A stretch of 64,000 nucleotides of DNA, taken from the NCBI RefSeq assembly GCF_003573695.1, contig NC_039361.1:41315673-41379672 (forward strand), given 5' to 3'. A program made the position numbers and the translations under genes. This DNA is from Papaver somniferum. Taxonomy: Eukaryota > Streptophyta > Magnoliopsida > Ranunculales > Papaveraceae. The notes below the pieces were generated by a model. That model did not search any database. It was not told the DNA's origin and saw nothing but the letters and a program-made list of their open reading frames with translations. Every line of letters begins with the position of its first letter. Within the stretch, counting starts at the first letter, position 1. Of this stretch, positions 1 through 13,100 are shown piece by piece.

Positions 1-140
1 CGTGGTTTAGGCCGTACTTGTACAGATTGATCTCTCAAATCTAATACTCCCTTGTAGTACATTGTTTAGGGTTTAGACTCGTTTCTCACCCACTCACGCG
101 AATTACCGGAATCAGCAGAAACCGTTTTCACCCTCAAACA
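1..140 (+). repeat. 3' end of the outer element's 5' LTR
   Basis: This stretch aligns along its whole length with the last part of the LTR ending at 23442 and stops at the same CA dinucleotide, immediately before the primer site. The two copies differ by roughly 6 percent by eye, more than the LTR pairs of the nested elements, which fits the outer element being older. Confidence 0.8.
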
Positions 141-142
141 AT

Positions 143-160
143 TGGCGACCACACTGGGAG
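143..160 (+). other. Primer binding site of the outer element
   Basis: TGGCGACCACACTGGGAG starts 2 bases after the LTR end. Plant LTR elements use TGG-starting sequences complementary to a tRNA 3' end here. The TGGCGAC start resembles the tRNA-Arg-type site of Tat/Ogre elements, but the tRNA assignment is not certain. Confidence 0.55.
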
Positions 161-237
161 ATTGATCTTTCAGTTACAATGTCAATTTTCATTCCTCAAT
201 CTCATATTTCGACCCAGACATCAGGATGATAGAATCA

Positions 238-530
238 AACGATCCACTCAGGGATCCACGACTCAGCTACCAGACATCCCGATTACCAGTCGTAACAGAA
301 GGGACGACTGGGGACTTCCGAGGGGTTAGAAGCAAACGATCCGCCCAGGGATCGACGACTCAGCTACCAGACGGCCCGATTACCAGTCGTGACACAAGGG
401 ACGACTGGGGACTTCCGAGGGGTTAGAAGCAAACGATCCGCCCAGGGATCGACGACTCAGTTACCATACGGCCTGATTACCAGTCATGGGACGACAAGGG
501 ATGACTGGGGACTTTCCACAATCACGGCGG
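238..530. repeat. Tandem repeat of about 98 bp, three copies
   Basis: The phrase GGGACGACTGGGG (third copy GGGATGACTGGGG) begins at 301, 398 and 498, giving spacings of 97 and 100 bp. The linking sequence, with GATCCRCNCAGGGATC and GACTCAG, also repeats. The array is in the leader of the outer element, just after the primer site. Short open frames across it follow the repeat and are not genes. Confidence 0.8.
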
Positions 531-1082
531 TGCTTCCCACAAAACTTGGACTTTCACCTGGAAGATTCATTTTTTCGTCAGGAGATCCGAAAAACCGAGT
601 AAGTCTTGCTTAGACAAAATACATGGTTTACTACTTCAAGTTTTCACGGGAATGATAAAACCGATAGCCATGTTATGTTTTATCCCATGCTCTCTACTGA
701 CACGCAACGCTCACGGTTCCATGGTTTCCTGGATGTTCGCGTGAACCAAGACAAGGTTATTCTAAAACAATTCGTTCCAAGAAGAATAATCCGAAACCCT
801 TATAGATAACAGTTATCTATCAATTCAAATCAAACCATAAACCAGGCGCTTTGTTTTCCTTTCAAAGAAAAACAAAACACAGTGTCTACTTTGCATAATA
901 ATGATTACCCATCACGTCACTATTCATGAGGTAGCCGACGTTACTACGGTGATATCGAAGAGGAATTGTTTACGATGAAGTATTTCTACAAGTTTATGAA
1001 AGGCATGCCCACGGCTAGGGTTTACACCAGTTCAGAAGAACAATATTTCTACAGATTTATGTGAGGCATACCTATTGCTAGG
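531..1082. other. Outer-element leader without a gene
   Basis: Non-coding internal sequence of the outer retrotransposon between the tandem repeat and the insertion point of element 1. No conserved protein motif is seen in any frame. The last five bases, CTAGG at 1078-1082, are the left target duplication of element 1. Confidence 0.6.
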
Positions 1083-1856
1083 TGATGAGTGCTAAAAAGC
1101 GCATATTTCTATATATTTTTCTTGGCATTTAACTCATCTTTTGTGCATTAATTCTACATTTTATCCCATATTCTGTATTTTCATTGTTTTCAAGAATAAA
1201 TATTTTTCTTAATTAATTTTGCATTTTTAGGTAATAAATAAAGTCGGATGACTTGCGGAGCAGAAAAGTGGTGAAAATCCAGGAAGAATTACGCAAGGAA
1301 GCCGCAAAGAATGGAGCGCACGTCCAAAAAGCTAGGAATGGGCTCAAGAAGGAAGAATTGTTCTTAAAGAAGATATGGGCTTGGCATACCCAAGTCCCAA
1401 AACCCTTACCCAAACCCATTTTCTATATCCATACCCGCCTCCATTCTCAGCCGTGAGATCAGATCCATCTCATCATCCAATGGTCGCTTCTTCATCGTTC
1501 ATCAAAATCTGAAGTCCCTGCAAAACACCATAGTACCTAAATTCCAAGCCTTCAGATTAGATCACATTTAGATCCTACGGTCGCTTCTTTTCCTGCTCAT
1601 CAAATCTCGATACTTCCGCTTAACACTACAACACCTAAACTCGATCTTCGCCGTCAGTTTTGATGTATCTCGTCATCCAACGGTCTCCCCTCATCCATTT
1701 CCATCGCGCCGTTGGATCATTCCATCATCCTATAATCCTACGGTCCCGCTTCGCGAAACATCAAAATCCTCTACACCTGCTCAACACACTAGTATCCTAT
1801 ACCTATACCCTAACCAAACGCCCCCTCCTTCTTCTTCTTCATCGACTTCTTCTCTT

Positions 1857-1884
1857 CCCCCCCCCCCCCCCCCCCCCCCCCCCC
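1857..1884. repeat. Poly-C run of 28 bases in the 5' LTR
   Basis: A pure C28 tract. The matching site of the 3' LTR (8285-8297) has 13 C, so the tract has changed length since insertion or was misread during sequencing. Confidence 0.9.
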
Positions 1885-2364
1885 TCTGCAACAGAACCAC
1901 CTTCTCCATCATCACCACTACCCACTCCACGCCACGCCACCACCTCTACCTGTCTCACATCACATCCCTAAACTACCAACCCATCATCACCCCCTAACTA
2001 TCTATCCCCCTATTCCCTCAATCTCTCACGTTTCTTCCCTGAAACCCTAAGCGTGAGAGGTTGATGAAGTAGGTGACCTAGAGAAGAAATCAAGGTATGG
2101 GAAAGGCACCAGGAGAAGCAGAGAAGACATGGGTCGATGCTTATTGAGGAGATTTGTCACATCAAGGTAAGAAAAAAAAAACCCCCTAATTTCAGTTAAT
2201 TTGGGGATTTTCGAGTAAACTCTAATTACTGTTAGGGAGAAGCATGGAGGAGCATTATAGAAGATATGGGTCTGATTTGTACTGTCAAATTAGGTAGAAA
2301 TAATTTACCTAATTTCTGTTTGATTTTAGGGATTTTTTGGGAAGAACCCTAACTTGTAATTGGG

Positions 2365-2372
2365 TATAAATA
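2365..2372 (+). promoter_or_regulatory. Likely LTR promoter TATA box
   Basis: TATAAATA lies in the LTR after a run of ACCCTAA-type sequence. The same box is at the equivalent place in element 2 (14457-14464). This fits the U3/R promoter of an LTR; the start site itself is not visible. Confidence 0.5.
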
Positions 2373-3712
2373 TGACTGTGGGTGTGATGTAAAGGCTTAT
2401 GCTGGAATAGCCAGTGTCCAGAACTTTGATGTTCTGTATATGTTGTTTTCTTGGTATTCACTGTGTAATGTTCATGTTCGGTTTTGTGTAATGTTCATGT
2501 GTTTAATTCCTTTCCCTGATTTATTGTCCTGTTGATGTTGTTGTTAATGTGATGTTTTGGGAGAACTGGATTAGCCAGTCTCTCCAATTTTTGTGTTGTT
2601 CCTGTTAATCATGTGTTGTTCCATCTGTTCTCTCATGTTCTCATTAGTTGAGGCTCAGATGAAGCATTAGTGGACTGTTAGGTAGTGGAATGTTAGGTTA
2701 GAAGCCTTAGTGCACTGAATTGATTGAGCAATGGGAGAAATCAGTGCTCACTAGTGCTTGTGATTGATTGTACTGTCAAAAGACAGTCAATACTAGGAGC
2801 ACATCAGTTGAGCAAGCTGATTATCTTGCTATTCCCTTTTTGTATGCTTAGGATCTTAAGTTGGCCTTAACTGTCACTTAGTTCCATTAGGGATTCAACC
2901 TAGAACTACATTATCTGGCTAGGTCACAAGGTGGATTCATAACCTAGTTGTGTTGTTTCTCTGTTTTGTATATGTAGTTTTGCTCCCCTGTCATTGCCCT
3001 TGGCTTAGGCCTTGGTTCTTTCTCTTTGCTTCATTTCCATTGCCATCTTCACTGCCATTTTCACCATTTCCTTTGCTTTTCTTCACTATCACTCTCCACT
3101 GTCACTGTCACCTGTTTTGTGTTTTGTATTTGTATCTGTTTTCTTGTGTTTATTGTTTTATCATCCATTGTCTCATTATTTCACTACCATCTTCATTGCT
3201 TTGTAAATATCACAGCTTCACTGCCACTATTTGCTCTTTCTTCTCATTTGTTTCTCCTGTTCTTGTTACTGCATTCATTACCTTGTTTTACAAAAGCCCA
3301 GTGTAATCTAGTTCATAGCTCAGAAGCCTAGCTAATCTAAAGGCCCAGCCAACTGAGCCCAAGGCTCAGTTCATTCCAAAAATCAAAGGCCAGTCCACTG
3401 TGGACTTAATCAAATCCCAGGCCCAGTGCAATTCAAAAGACCAAAAGCCCATAAGTTCACAGTCAATCCAAAAGCCCACTGAGCCCAAAACCATTTCATT
3501 GTTACAAAAACCCACTAAGCCCAAAGCACAATTAGAAGCCCAATAGCAATTTAGAGCCCAAATAGCTAGAAACTCCAAACACCCCCAGTCTCTGTGGATC
3601 GACCCGTACTTGCACGAGCTACAACTGACGACCGTGCACTTGCGGTATTACTGTAGGCCCGCGTTTTTATTTCGCTTCAATTTTATACGCTTTCCCGGGC
3701 CCACCAAGTTTT

Positions 3713-3730
3713 TGGCGCCGCTGCCGGGGA
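3713..3730 (+). other. Primer binding site of element 1 (tRNA-Asp type)
   Basis: TGGCGCCGCTGCCGGGGA follows the 5' LTR after 6 bases. It is close to the tRNA-Asp-complementary site TGGCGCCGTTGCCGGGGA of many plant Ty3-type elements. Elements 2 and 3 carry the same type of site. Confidence 0.8.
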
Positions 3731-4531
3731 TTGGTGTGGTTTTTCTTGTAGTTTTATTAGCTATTTTTGCATTTCACTGCATGCATTTGCATCTGTGCTT
3801 CACTTCATTTGCTGTTGGACCTGCTGTTCTGAACCTGTTTTTCCTCTGCTGGGACGCCACCAAGGAAAAGAACCAAAGCCCAACTGGGTTTTTGCAACAA
3901 TATCAGAGCAGCTGGGCTGTGCTAAAAGGTAAACCCATTCAGAGAACCCGAATTGTGGGCTTCCAATTTTTAATTGTGGGCTTGTAATATTAAAGCCAAT
4001 TTTTGGGCTTTTTATTTTCTGTTGGGTTTGTAATTAATTTTTGTGGCTTGTTTGTTTAATTTGTGGGCTTGTTTAAATTCTTTCATTGGACTTGTATTTT
4101 GGACTCTGGGTTTAAACCCAGCTGAGCTTGTAACCGATTGTGGGCTTGTTTCCACTCAAGAGTGGACCTCGAAACCAAAGTTTTAAAACAAACGTCGGGC
4201 CTTAACCAACTGGGCCAAATTAAACTTTCAAAATTAAAACTTAGTGTTTCGTGGGCCGCAGCCTTCCTCCCATTCCATTAGAGGACCAACAGTGGGCTTG
4301 CTCCCAATTTCAAAAACCAAAACTTTTCTCCCATTCAAAAACCAAATTTTACTTGCTCCCATTTTAACAACCAAATTTTTTCTTCTTTAACCCATTAAAA
4401 CCAAACTTGCTCCCAAATTCTAAAAAAACCAAAAAAATGTCTCCCACCAAAACCAAATTTTTCCCAAAAATCCAAACCCTTTAAAAACCAAATTCTGAGC
4501 TTTGTACATTCTTTACTTAGCTTTTGAGCCA

Positions 4532-6100
4532 ATCATGAATAGATCTTTTTCTACAGTTGGGGAGTGCAACAAATCCCTTAGAGAACTTGCATATGGACAA
4601 ACTTCACGTTATGAACCTTCCACGGACCATGATGTCAATAGTCATAGGAATTATTATGGACATTTTCAAAGTCCCGAGCCGCAATACATGAACCCTAATG
4701 ACTATTCATACATGCATCATTCATCGCAACGTGAAAATGAACATTCTGCTAGAGCCTCACTCACACAATCATCACTTATGGATCAATTAGAAGCTCGAAT
4801 CGCAGCTTTAGAAATGCAATCACATGAGGAATCTGTCACATCTAATTTTCCTAGGCAACCTGAAATCTATGCTTGTCTCGCATGTGGTGGCTTAGACCAC
4901 ATTATTGAATTGCTATATTTTCCATGAATTTAGGCGGACTAGAGAAATTCCAAGGTTTGAAGAACCTACAGATTATTATGCTGGTAGTTATTGGGACCAT
5001 AATCAACCTTTTGTAGGTTGCGATCAATCATTTATAAACCCTAACGACCATCCACCCATGTATCAATCAACACCATGGGAAGACGAACAATTTCAAACTC
5101 CCATGAGTTTTAGTGAGCAACTTCTGATGGAAGCTAAAAATCTCCTCAAACGAACCACTGCTAGTTTAGAAATGCACACATTGAATGATCATAGCAGCAT
5201 TTTTCTCCCTAATGAAGTTAATTATGAAAATAGTGTTTTTAACCCTACTCATGCTAGTAACATTGAACATGAACCTAATCTAGAGGTGAATGAGTGGAAT
5301 AGAAAACACTATGGTGTTTTAGGGAAGCACACTCTTGTTTTGTTGAGGATGATAATAATTGTGATGTTATATTAGAAGAACATGTCTATACTGATGATGT
5401 TATGGAACCCTTGGGTTCAAATACATTAGGCTTCTCTGCCCCGACCTTAATGAATGATATTTCTTCTAGTATTCCATGTTATGTTTCCATGTTCCAGATT
5501 TGCCGATGCATGAGGATAAATCTGTTGATGATGTTGATGATTCTGATTGTGAACTTGCTAATTTGATTGATGATTGTGAGCATGATGTGACATGTGTAGA
5601 TGATTTAGGAGATTTTGATTTGATTAATAATGATGTGCCTATCGTCCTACATAAGTCACAATCTGTTGGCCTTCCACCCAACCTAGATTTGGTTTGTACC
5701 CATATTGTCAAACCGACTTTTCTGAGAGTCCCTAATCTAGGTTTGGAACTGTGTGCTTCCCAAGTCCTCTTGGACTATTTTGCTTCTAAGTATAATACAT
5801 TTGAGGAACCACAGTTGGAATTAGCATGTTTGCCCGTCCCTAGCACAGTTCACTTTGAGTTAGACCTTGTACATGATGAACCCCCAAAACTGCGAGATTT
5901 TGTTTCCAAAATTTTATCCGTTGAAAAATCCAGGTTTGGGGTAGCTCATTTTGTTTCACAGTTTCACTTGCGTTTCTTTCTTGTTATATTTGTGTGAAGC
6001 TGTTGAAACCTCTACACTTTGTCTTTTGGGTTGATCCTCAACTCTTTAGATTGTTAGTGTATGGTGAATTTTTTGTATATAATCCAGTAGATAAAATTTG
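4532..6100 (+). pseudogene. Degenerate retrotransposon ORF of unknown function (no gag/pol motifs)
   Basis: Three overlapping frames (from the Met at 4532 to 4927, then about 4920-5375, then 5476-5997, continuing to about 6100) read as one protein broken by frameshifts. The N-terminal part is rich in Tyr, His, Asn and Ser and ends in a short helical stretch near QLEARIAALEMQ. The middle is strongly acidic (DDVDDSDCE). The C-terminal part has GLELCASQVLLDYF and, after a further shift at about 6030, DPQLFRLL. The last two match GLDICASTILQDYL and DPQLFRLL in the ORF of element 3, so this is a family protein, not chance. A CxxCGGxDH sequence near 4880 looks like a partial zinc knuckle, but the final Cys is missing. 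Function unknown. Confidence 0.7.
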
Positions 6101-6802
6101 AAAACCCTTTTTGTTCCTTTTGTATATATTTTGCTAATCCAATATGATCTCGGCTGACATATGTTGGATTCTTGCCTTGAATAACGGAGTTCTAATATTG
6201 CTTTCGCCAAAATCGGGTATTCTCTTTCCTTTTTCTCTACTCAACATGATCCTCTTCATATGTTGTATTATAATTTTGTTCATATTTTGAAACATTGAGG
6301 ACAATGTTTAGTTTAGGTTTGGGGGTGAAAAGTAGATACTTTGATAATATGCTATAATTGAAAACGAACTCCTTCTTCTTTTGAAAAAATCGAAAAAATT
6401 AAAAAAAAATTAAAAATGAAAAAACATAAAAATGGAGCTCATTTACCTTGAAATGTTGACTCTTGTGCAAATATGTAATTATTAGGAGTCTTAGTCTAGA
6501 TATTTAGGCACCCTGATTCTAGCACAATTCACATAGTGATAAGAAATTTGCACGCGCACGATCTACCAATACATGTATAGCCTCGATCTTCAAGGTGTTT
6601 GATAGGAAGTCACGATTGCCAATCACTTTAGAATACTGAACGAAACTTGACTAGCTTGTTCTTTGGTTGGTTGGGATAGAAGGTGGAGGTTACATTAAGA
6701 AAAACAACCATCGAATTTAACTGGGTGCATCAAAAAGGGCTACCTCTTGCAAAGTGTCATGTAATCTTTTGTTTCCTTTTGTATATGTATCAAAAGTGTC
6801 TC

Positions 6803-6805
<3 letters not shown>

Positions 6806-6847
<42 letters not shown>
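6806..6847. repeat. A42 homopolymer
   Basis: An uninterrupted run of 42 A in the 3' internal part of element 1. Element 2 has a shorter A run followed by AAT repeats at the same place (17286-17318). Confidence 0.9.
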
Positions 6848-6848
<1 letters not shown>

Positions 6849-7489
6849 GATGTATATATTCAGAAAAAAATATCAGAAAAATACAAAAAAATCAAGTATT
6901 TATCAATTCCATCATCTCTTGTTCCAAAAATAAAAGAGAGTAGTCAATGTAAATAAGAGTCATGTAAAGAGTCATCTTTTGTGTTTTATTGTAATAAGCA
7001 AGGAAGGGTGTATGCCATTGATGTACAACGCGAGTAATTGTGAAATACCTCCAACTCATTCACAATTCTCGTAAAGTCCGGACAGCTAGCTAGATTTCGA
7101 CCTTGGTTCTTAGCCTGAGAAACTATCTCTTGGTGATTAGTAGTCATAACTTCAGATCTTTCTTTACACATGTGTAGATACACTTTACACTCTTATCACA
7201 TGTCTTTTTTTGTTATCAGTGCTAGGATTGTGCCTTTGATAGCTAGATTGACATCTCCATTTTGCTGTGAGCTTAAACTGTCTTGCACATGTCACATTTG
7301 ATGGAATATGAGCTTATATTTTGACCTAGAACTTTGTAGGTACGTTCTAAGCAAACCTTCACGAGACTTAACTCGTCCACTAGGGACACTTAGTGGTTTA
7401 AAAGGCTTAGTGCATACGCTAAATGCATTCGAGAGACCAGCGACAGTGGTATAGGTAGGATTTCCTTAGTTTTGTTTTACTTGAGGACA

Positions 7490-7514
7490 AGTAAAATTCA
7501 GGTTTGGGGGTATT
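7490..7514 (+). other. Polypurine-like tract before the 3' LTR of element 1
   Basis: AGGTTTGGGGGTATT lies directly before the LTR start TGATGAG and is repeated before the 3' LTRs of elements 2 and 3. This is the expected position of the plus-strand primer of an LTR element. Confidence 0.6.
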
Positions 7515-10125
7515 TGATGAGTGCTAAAAAGCGCATATTTCTATATATTTTTCTTGGCATTTAACTCATCTTTTGTGCATTAATTCTACATTTTATCCCA
7601 TATTCTGTATTTTCATTGTTTTCAAGAATAAATATTTTTCTTAATTAATTTTGCATTTTTAGGTAATAAATAAAGTCGGATGACTTGGGAGCAGAAAAGT
7701 GGTGAAAAGCCAGGAAGAATTACGCAAGGAAGCCGCAAAGAATGGAGCGCACGTCCAAAAAGCTAGGAATGGGCTCAAGAAGGAAGAATTGTTCTTAAAG
7801 AAGATATGGGCTTGGCATACCCAAGGCCCAAAACCCTTACCCAAACCCATTTTCTATATCCATACCCGCCTCCATTCTCAGCCGTGAGATCGGATCCATC
7901 TCATCATCCAATGGTCGCTTCTTCATCGTTCATCAAAATCTGAAGTCCCTGCAAAACACCATAGTACCTAAATTCCAAGCCTTCAGATTAGATCACATTT
8001 AGATCCTACGGTCGCTTCTTTGCCTGCTCATCAAATCTCGATACTTCCGCTTAACACTACAACACCTAACCTCGATCTTCGCCGTCAGTTTTGATGTATC
8101 TCGTCATCCAACGGTCTCCCCTCATCCATTTCCATCGCGCCGTTGGATCATTCCATCATCCTATAATCCTACGGTCCAGCTTCGCGAAACATCAAAATCC
8201 TCTACACCTGCTCAACACACTAGTATCCTATACCTATACCCTAACCAAACGCCCCCTCCTTCTTCTCCATCGACTTCTTCTCTTCCCCCCCCCCCCCTCT
8301 CTGCAACAGAACCACCTTCTCCATCATCACCACTACCCACTCCACTGCCACGCCACCACCTCTACCTGTCTCACATCATCCCTAAACTACCAACCCATCA
8401 TCACCCCCTAACTATCTATCCCCTTATTCCCTCAATCTCTCACGTTTCTTCCCTGAAACCCTAAGCGTGAGAGGTTGATGAAGTAGGTGACCTAGAGAAG
8501 AAATCAAGGTATGGGAAAGGCACCAGGAGAAGCAGAGAAGACATGGGTCGATGCTTATTGAGGAGATTTGTCACATCAAGGTAAGAAAAAAAACCCAAAC
8601 CCTAATTTCAGTTAATTTGGGGATTTTCGAGTAAACTCTAATTACTGTTAGGGAGAAGCATGGAGGAGCATTATAGAAGATATGGGTCTGATTTGTACTG
8701 TCAAATTAGGTAGAAATAATTTACCTAATTTCTGTTTGATTTTAGGGATTTTTTGGGAAGAACCCTAACTTGTAATTGGGTATAAATATGACTGTGGGTG
8801 TGATGTAAAGGCTTATGCTGGAATAGCCAGTGTCCAGAACTTTGATGTTCTGTATATGTTGTTTTCTTGGTATTCACTGTGTAAAGTTCATGTTCGGTTT
8901 TGTGTAATGTTCATGTGTTTAATTCCTTTCCCTGTTTTATTGTCCTGTTGATGTTGTTGTTAATGTGATGTTTTGGGAGAACTGGATTAGCCAGTCTCTC
9001 CAATTTTTGTGTTGTTCCTGTTAATCATGTGTTGTTCTATCTGTTCTCTCATGTTCTCATTAGCTGAGGCTCAGATGAAGCTTTAGTGGACTGTTAGGTA
9101 GTGGAATGTTAGGTTAGAAGCCTTAGTGCACTGAATTGATTGAGAAATGGGAGAAATCAGTGCTCACTAGTGCTTGTGATTGATTGTACTGTCAAAAGAC
9201 AGTCAATACTAGGAGCACATCAGTTGAGAAAGCTGATTATCTTGCTATTCCCTTTTTGTATGCTTAGGATCTTAAGTTGGCCTTAACTGTCACTTAGTTC
9301 CATTAGGGATTCAACCTAGAACTACACTATCTGGCTAGGTCACAAGGTGGATTCATAACCTAGTTGTGTTGTTTCTCTGTTTTGTATATGTAGTTTTGCT
9401 CCCCTGCCATTGCCCTTGGCTTAGGCCTTGGTTCTTTCTCTTTGCTTCATTTCCATTGCCATCTTCACTGCCATTTTCACCATTTCCTTTGCTTTTCTTC
9501 ACTATCACTCTCCACTGTCACTGTCACCTGTTTTGTGTTTTGTATTTGTATCTGTTTTCTTGTGTTTATTGTTTTATCATCCATTGTCTCATTATTTCAC
9601 TACCATCTTCATTGCTTTGTAAATATCACAGCTTCATTGCCACTATTTGCTCTTTCTTCTCATTTGTTTCTCCTGTTCTTGTTACTGCATTCATTACCTT
9701 GTTTTACAAAAGCCCAGTGTAATCTAGTTCATAGCTCAGAAGCCTAGCTAATCTAAAGGCCCAGCCAACTGAGCCCAAGGCTCAGTTCATTCCAAAAATC
9801 AAAGGCCCAGCTTCACTGTGGACTTAATCAAAGCCCAAGGCCCAGTGCAATTCAAAAGACCAAAAGCCCATAAGTTCACAGTCAATCCAAAAGCCCACTG
9901 AGCCCAAAACCATTTCATTGTTACAAAAACCCACTAAGCCCAAAGCACAATTAGAAGCCCAATAGCAACTTAGAGCCCAAATAGCTAGAAACTCCAAACA
10001 CCCCCAGTCTCTATGGATCGACCCGTACTTGCACGAGCTACAACTGACGACCGTGCACTTGCGGTATTACTGTAGGCCCGCGTTTTTATTTCGCTTCAAT
10101 TTTATACGCTTTCCCGGGCACATCA
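7515..10125 (+). repeat. 3' LTR of element 1
   Basis: The LTR is 2611 bp, nearly identical to 1083-3706, and ends CACATCA followed by the target duplication CTAGG. The shorter C run (13 against 28) accounts for most of the length difference. Confidence 0.92.
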
Positions 10126-10130
10126 CTAGG

Positions 10131-13100
10131 GTTTTCACTAACACAAGAAAAAAAGAAAACGAATTGAAAGAGAAACGTTGGAGTACATAGATGGAATATG
10201 CTTGCCCACTTTACTGCTTACGCGCTACCGCTAACACCAGGACGTGAGAACAAAGGTACGAGATAAAAGGAGAGTCAATCCCTTTCATAGGCACTTTTGG
10301 AATTTGAATAAGGAAAGGGTTTCCTATTTGAGCTATGTACGGGAAGAGGCAACTGGGCCCGCAAGAACAAGTCTGCGCCATGCCAAGCCAGCGCCGTGCC
10401 AAACCAACAGTCCGCGCCATGCCCAGCCAATGATCCGCGCCATACCAAATACAAGCCAGTGTCCATGCCAAGCCAGCGCCCATTCCAAGCCGATCCAGCG
10501 CTAACAGCTTGCGTCCTTCCAGCACCGGCAGCTTACATCTTCCCAGCGTTGACAGCTTACGTCCTTCCAGCGCCGGCAGCCTGCATCTTCCCAGTGCTAG
10601 CAGCTTGCATCCTTCCAGAGTTGCACTTGAACGCCCAGTAGAAGGGAATAAGCAATCCAATTTCATCACACGTGAAGATCAGTAACGACTTCTCCAAAAT
10701 CGAAGCAAAGAAAATCAGCAACCCCCATGAGTTCACAAAGGCTCTTTTCCTGTCAGGAGATGCATGATTTCTGGGGACTTCGCCTGCAAAATCGTGCAGT
10801 CTATCATGAAACATTTATGTGAGATTTTATATTTCCCCAAGGCGCAACGTCAAGACATATTTGCAACCCTCAGCCGCACTTCTCAGGAAAGCAGTTGTTT
10901 CCAGCCAGGAAGCCATTCCCAAACCCCAACCTCTCTTGGAAAGCACGATTGATAGATGGAACTGGGGGATCCTAACCACTGTTTGCTTGAAAGGTGTCCA
11001 GATTTACAGCACACTGATTGACGCATCCTCTCCGCTTCAACATCCTCCAGCAGCGGCTCCGCCTTAACGTTCGCTTCAGCAGCCGCTCCGCCTTAACGTT
11101 CGCTCCTACATCCTCTCTGCTTCAGCATTCTCTCCATAAGCTGCTCTAGGATCCGAAGAAGAAACTTCAGCGTTTTTGCTCCATAAGTTTCAACGTCCTC
11201 TCCAAGAACCGAAGCCACTTCAACGCCTCCTTCTTTCTAAGGATCTTGTCGTAGCCGCCGCTCTTCCTTGCCGAGGATCGTGCTGTAATCGCAACTCCTT
11301 CCTTCCAAGTTTCGTGCCACCACACTCCCCATGCCAAGAACCATGATCGCAACCAGCCAATTTTCGTAGCCGTGACCACCTTTTGTTCCATCCCACCAAA
11401 GCTTGTGGTCATAGACAGTTTGCTCGCTTACGCATCCAGCCAATCCCTTTACTTCCGTGGACAGTCTCTTCTGATCACATCTGCTGCCAAGAATTGTTGC
11501 CGCCCGTTTTTTGATACTAGCCAGAGCTTCACCATGGCAACAATGACTGTAAAGGTAACCCTTACTCCTCCATATTTAGTTACACGCGGAAGAAGTAACA
11601 AACTCACAAGTACGAACACATGATGGTGATATCTTTATCATGGTCAACCCACCGACCACACAAGATGGAAACATGCAAACCACACTTGGGGACTGGGAAT
11701 CTACACGGAATCCCTTCGCTGTCAAAGCTCAGAAGACATGGTCAACCAAAGGTCATAGCCACGACAAAGCCATCTGCTCTACAAGGGTGTAGCGTAAGAA
11801 TATCATCACCTCTCTGTTTAGAAGAAGCCTGCAACACTCTACGAGGCCGTGGCGGATCCCAAGCCTGCCCAGGGGAAACAACTTCAGAAACTAAAGAAAA
11901 GCGCGACTGGGCACTGCTCATCGCAGTCTATTCCGACGACCATCAAAGATTCGTGAGATAACTCCAGAGACGCGACTGAAACATTTTCCTGAAGAAACAG
12001 AGGGAGCCACGATAAATAATATAACTCTATAATTTTGTACCTCTTCCCTATCCAGAATGTTTCATCCATATGATATTTTGAGCATCCCGGCATCACATCC
12101 AGAAGAGTACAATAAGCTTGCATCAAATCCCGTAGACGTGGATTCAAGGCGATGCAATGAAAGTATGCTACACATGGGGACTACCAACATGGGACACTTT
12201 CACTCCCCTCAACCACATTATTTATAATTTCAACATCATCATTGTCGAAGTTTTACGCAAGAATTTCTCAACATGAAGCTGTACATATGCACCGAAGACT
12301 CCAAAATCACGCCACAAAGATACATTCACATATTCGACCATGACCATCGGATCAAACAGAAGTATAACTAGAGACTGCTCACCGCATCCCATTTCATAGG
12401 ATGATCCAAGATTCAGAAGATGGTTCGAAAGATGTCGCTTGGAACAAAATCCTTGAAGATTTTGATAGCAATACATCGGCAACGGAATGTCTCCCAACTC
12501 ATCTATTTTATTAAGTGGCGTCGGAAGATTTCGACCACACAAGCATTCACAACACATCATCATCACGGTCAGAAAGTCCAGGCACTGAACAACCTAAAGC
12601 TGAGGATTTACCGACAACGTAACCACAATATCCAATAATAGCCATAACATGGTCGTTGTCGAACACATATTTCATCCAGCCGTCCCAAGAATGCGACAGA
12701 GTTCGGTAAATTTTGGAATCCATTGGAGAGACACTGCAGACGAAGGCACGGATCTGGACGGGAAACAGAAAATAGAAGAAGGTCAATATCTATTTTCATG
12801 AAGATGGAGTTTCTAGAGTTTGAGAAAAATAAATATTCCTTCTTGCTCCATGAAACGGATAATTGGGCGCGACTATGCCACCTCGGGCCCGAAATTCTTC
12901 CTGAATTTTACTGTTGAGCTGTTTTAACCTACCGAACGAGCTCAAAACCTAAATATTCCCTCGTGAGGAGATAAGGAAATTATTTTTCGTTCAGAATGGA
13001 GGGTCGGACCGTCAAAATCCGAGTTCGTACGAGAATTCTACAGTGATTCTAGTAAAGGGCGCTAATTAAGGTTTCGGCATGCCAAACCCTAATTCATACA

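Larger units (their letters stand above)
1083..3706 (+). repeat. 5' LTR of element 1
   Basis: The LTR is 2624 bp and pairs with 7515-10125. It contains a TATA-like box at 2365, a C28 run at 1857-1884 and a pyrimidine-rich 3' half. Short hydrophobic reading frames here (for example 2950-3306) recur identically in the other LTR and have low-complexity content, so I do not call them genes. Confidence 0.92.
1083..10125 (+). mobile_element. LTR retrotransposon 1, complete, non-autonomous
   Basis: The element is bounded by two long LTRs (1083-3706 and 7515-10125) that begin TGATGAGTGC and end in CA; the 3' LTR ends CATCA, the perfect inverse of TGATG. The 5-bp direct repeat CTAGG flanks it at 1078-1082 and 10126-10130. 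The 3.8-kb interior has a tRNA-Asp-type primer site, a broken ORF of unknown function (about 4532-6100), a 42-base A run and a polypurine-like tract before the 3' LTR. No gag or pol enzyme is present. LTR size and the lack of pol fit a large non-autonomous (LARD-like) family. The LTR copies differ by about 1 percent plus a poly-C length change, so the insertion is recent. It sits inside the outer element. Confidence 0.92.

Noticed and set aside
2950..3306. Hydrophobic 118-codon frame in the LTR of element 1, repeated at 9366-9722
   Set aside because: It is identical in both LTRs because the LTRs are copies. The sequence is pyrimidine-rich, which alone gives Leu/Phe/Ser/Cys-rich frames in all three phases.
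4875..4910. Zinc knuckle (CxxCGGxDH) in the ORF of element 1
   Set aside because: The fourth ligand is missing at the expected distance, and the element 3 homologue has no equivalent, so a true CCHC knuckle is not supported.
10211..12917. Several overlapping frames of 60-150 codons in the outer element's interior
   Set aside because: They overlap on both strands, coincide with short tandem repeats and contain no retroviral or cellular motif.
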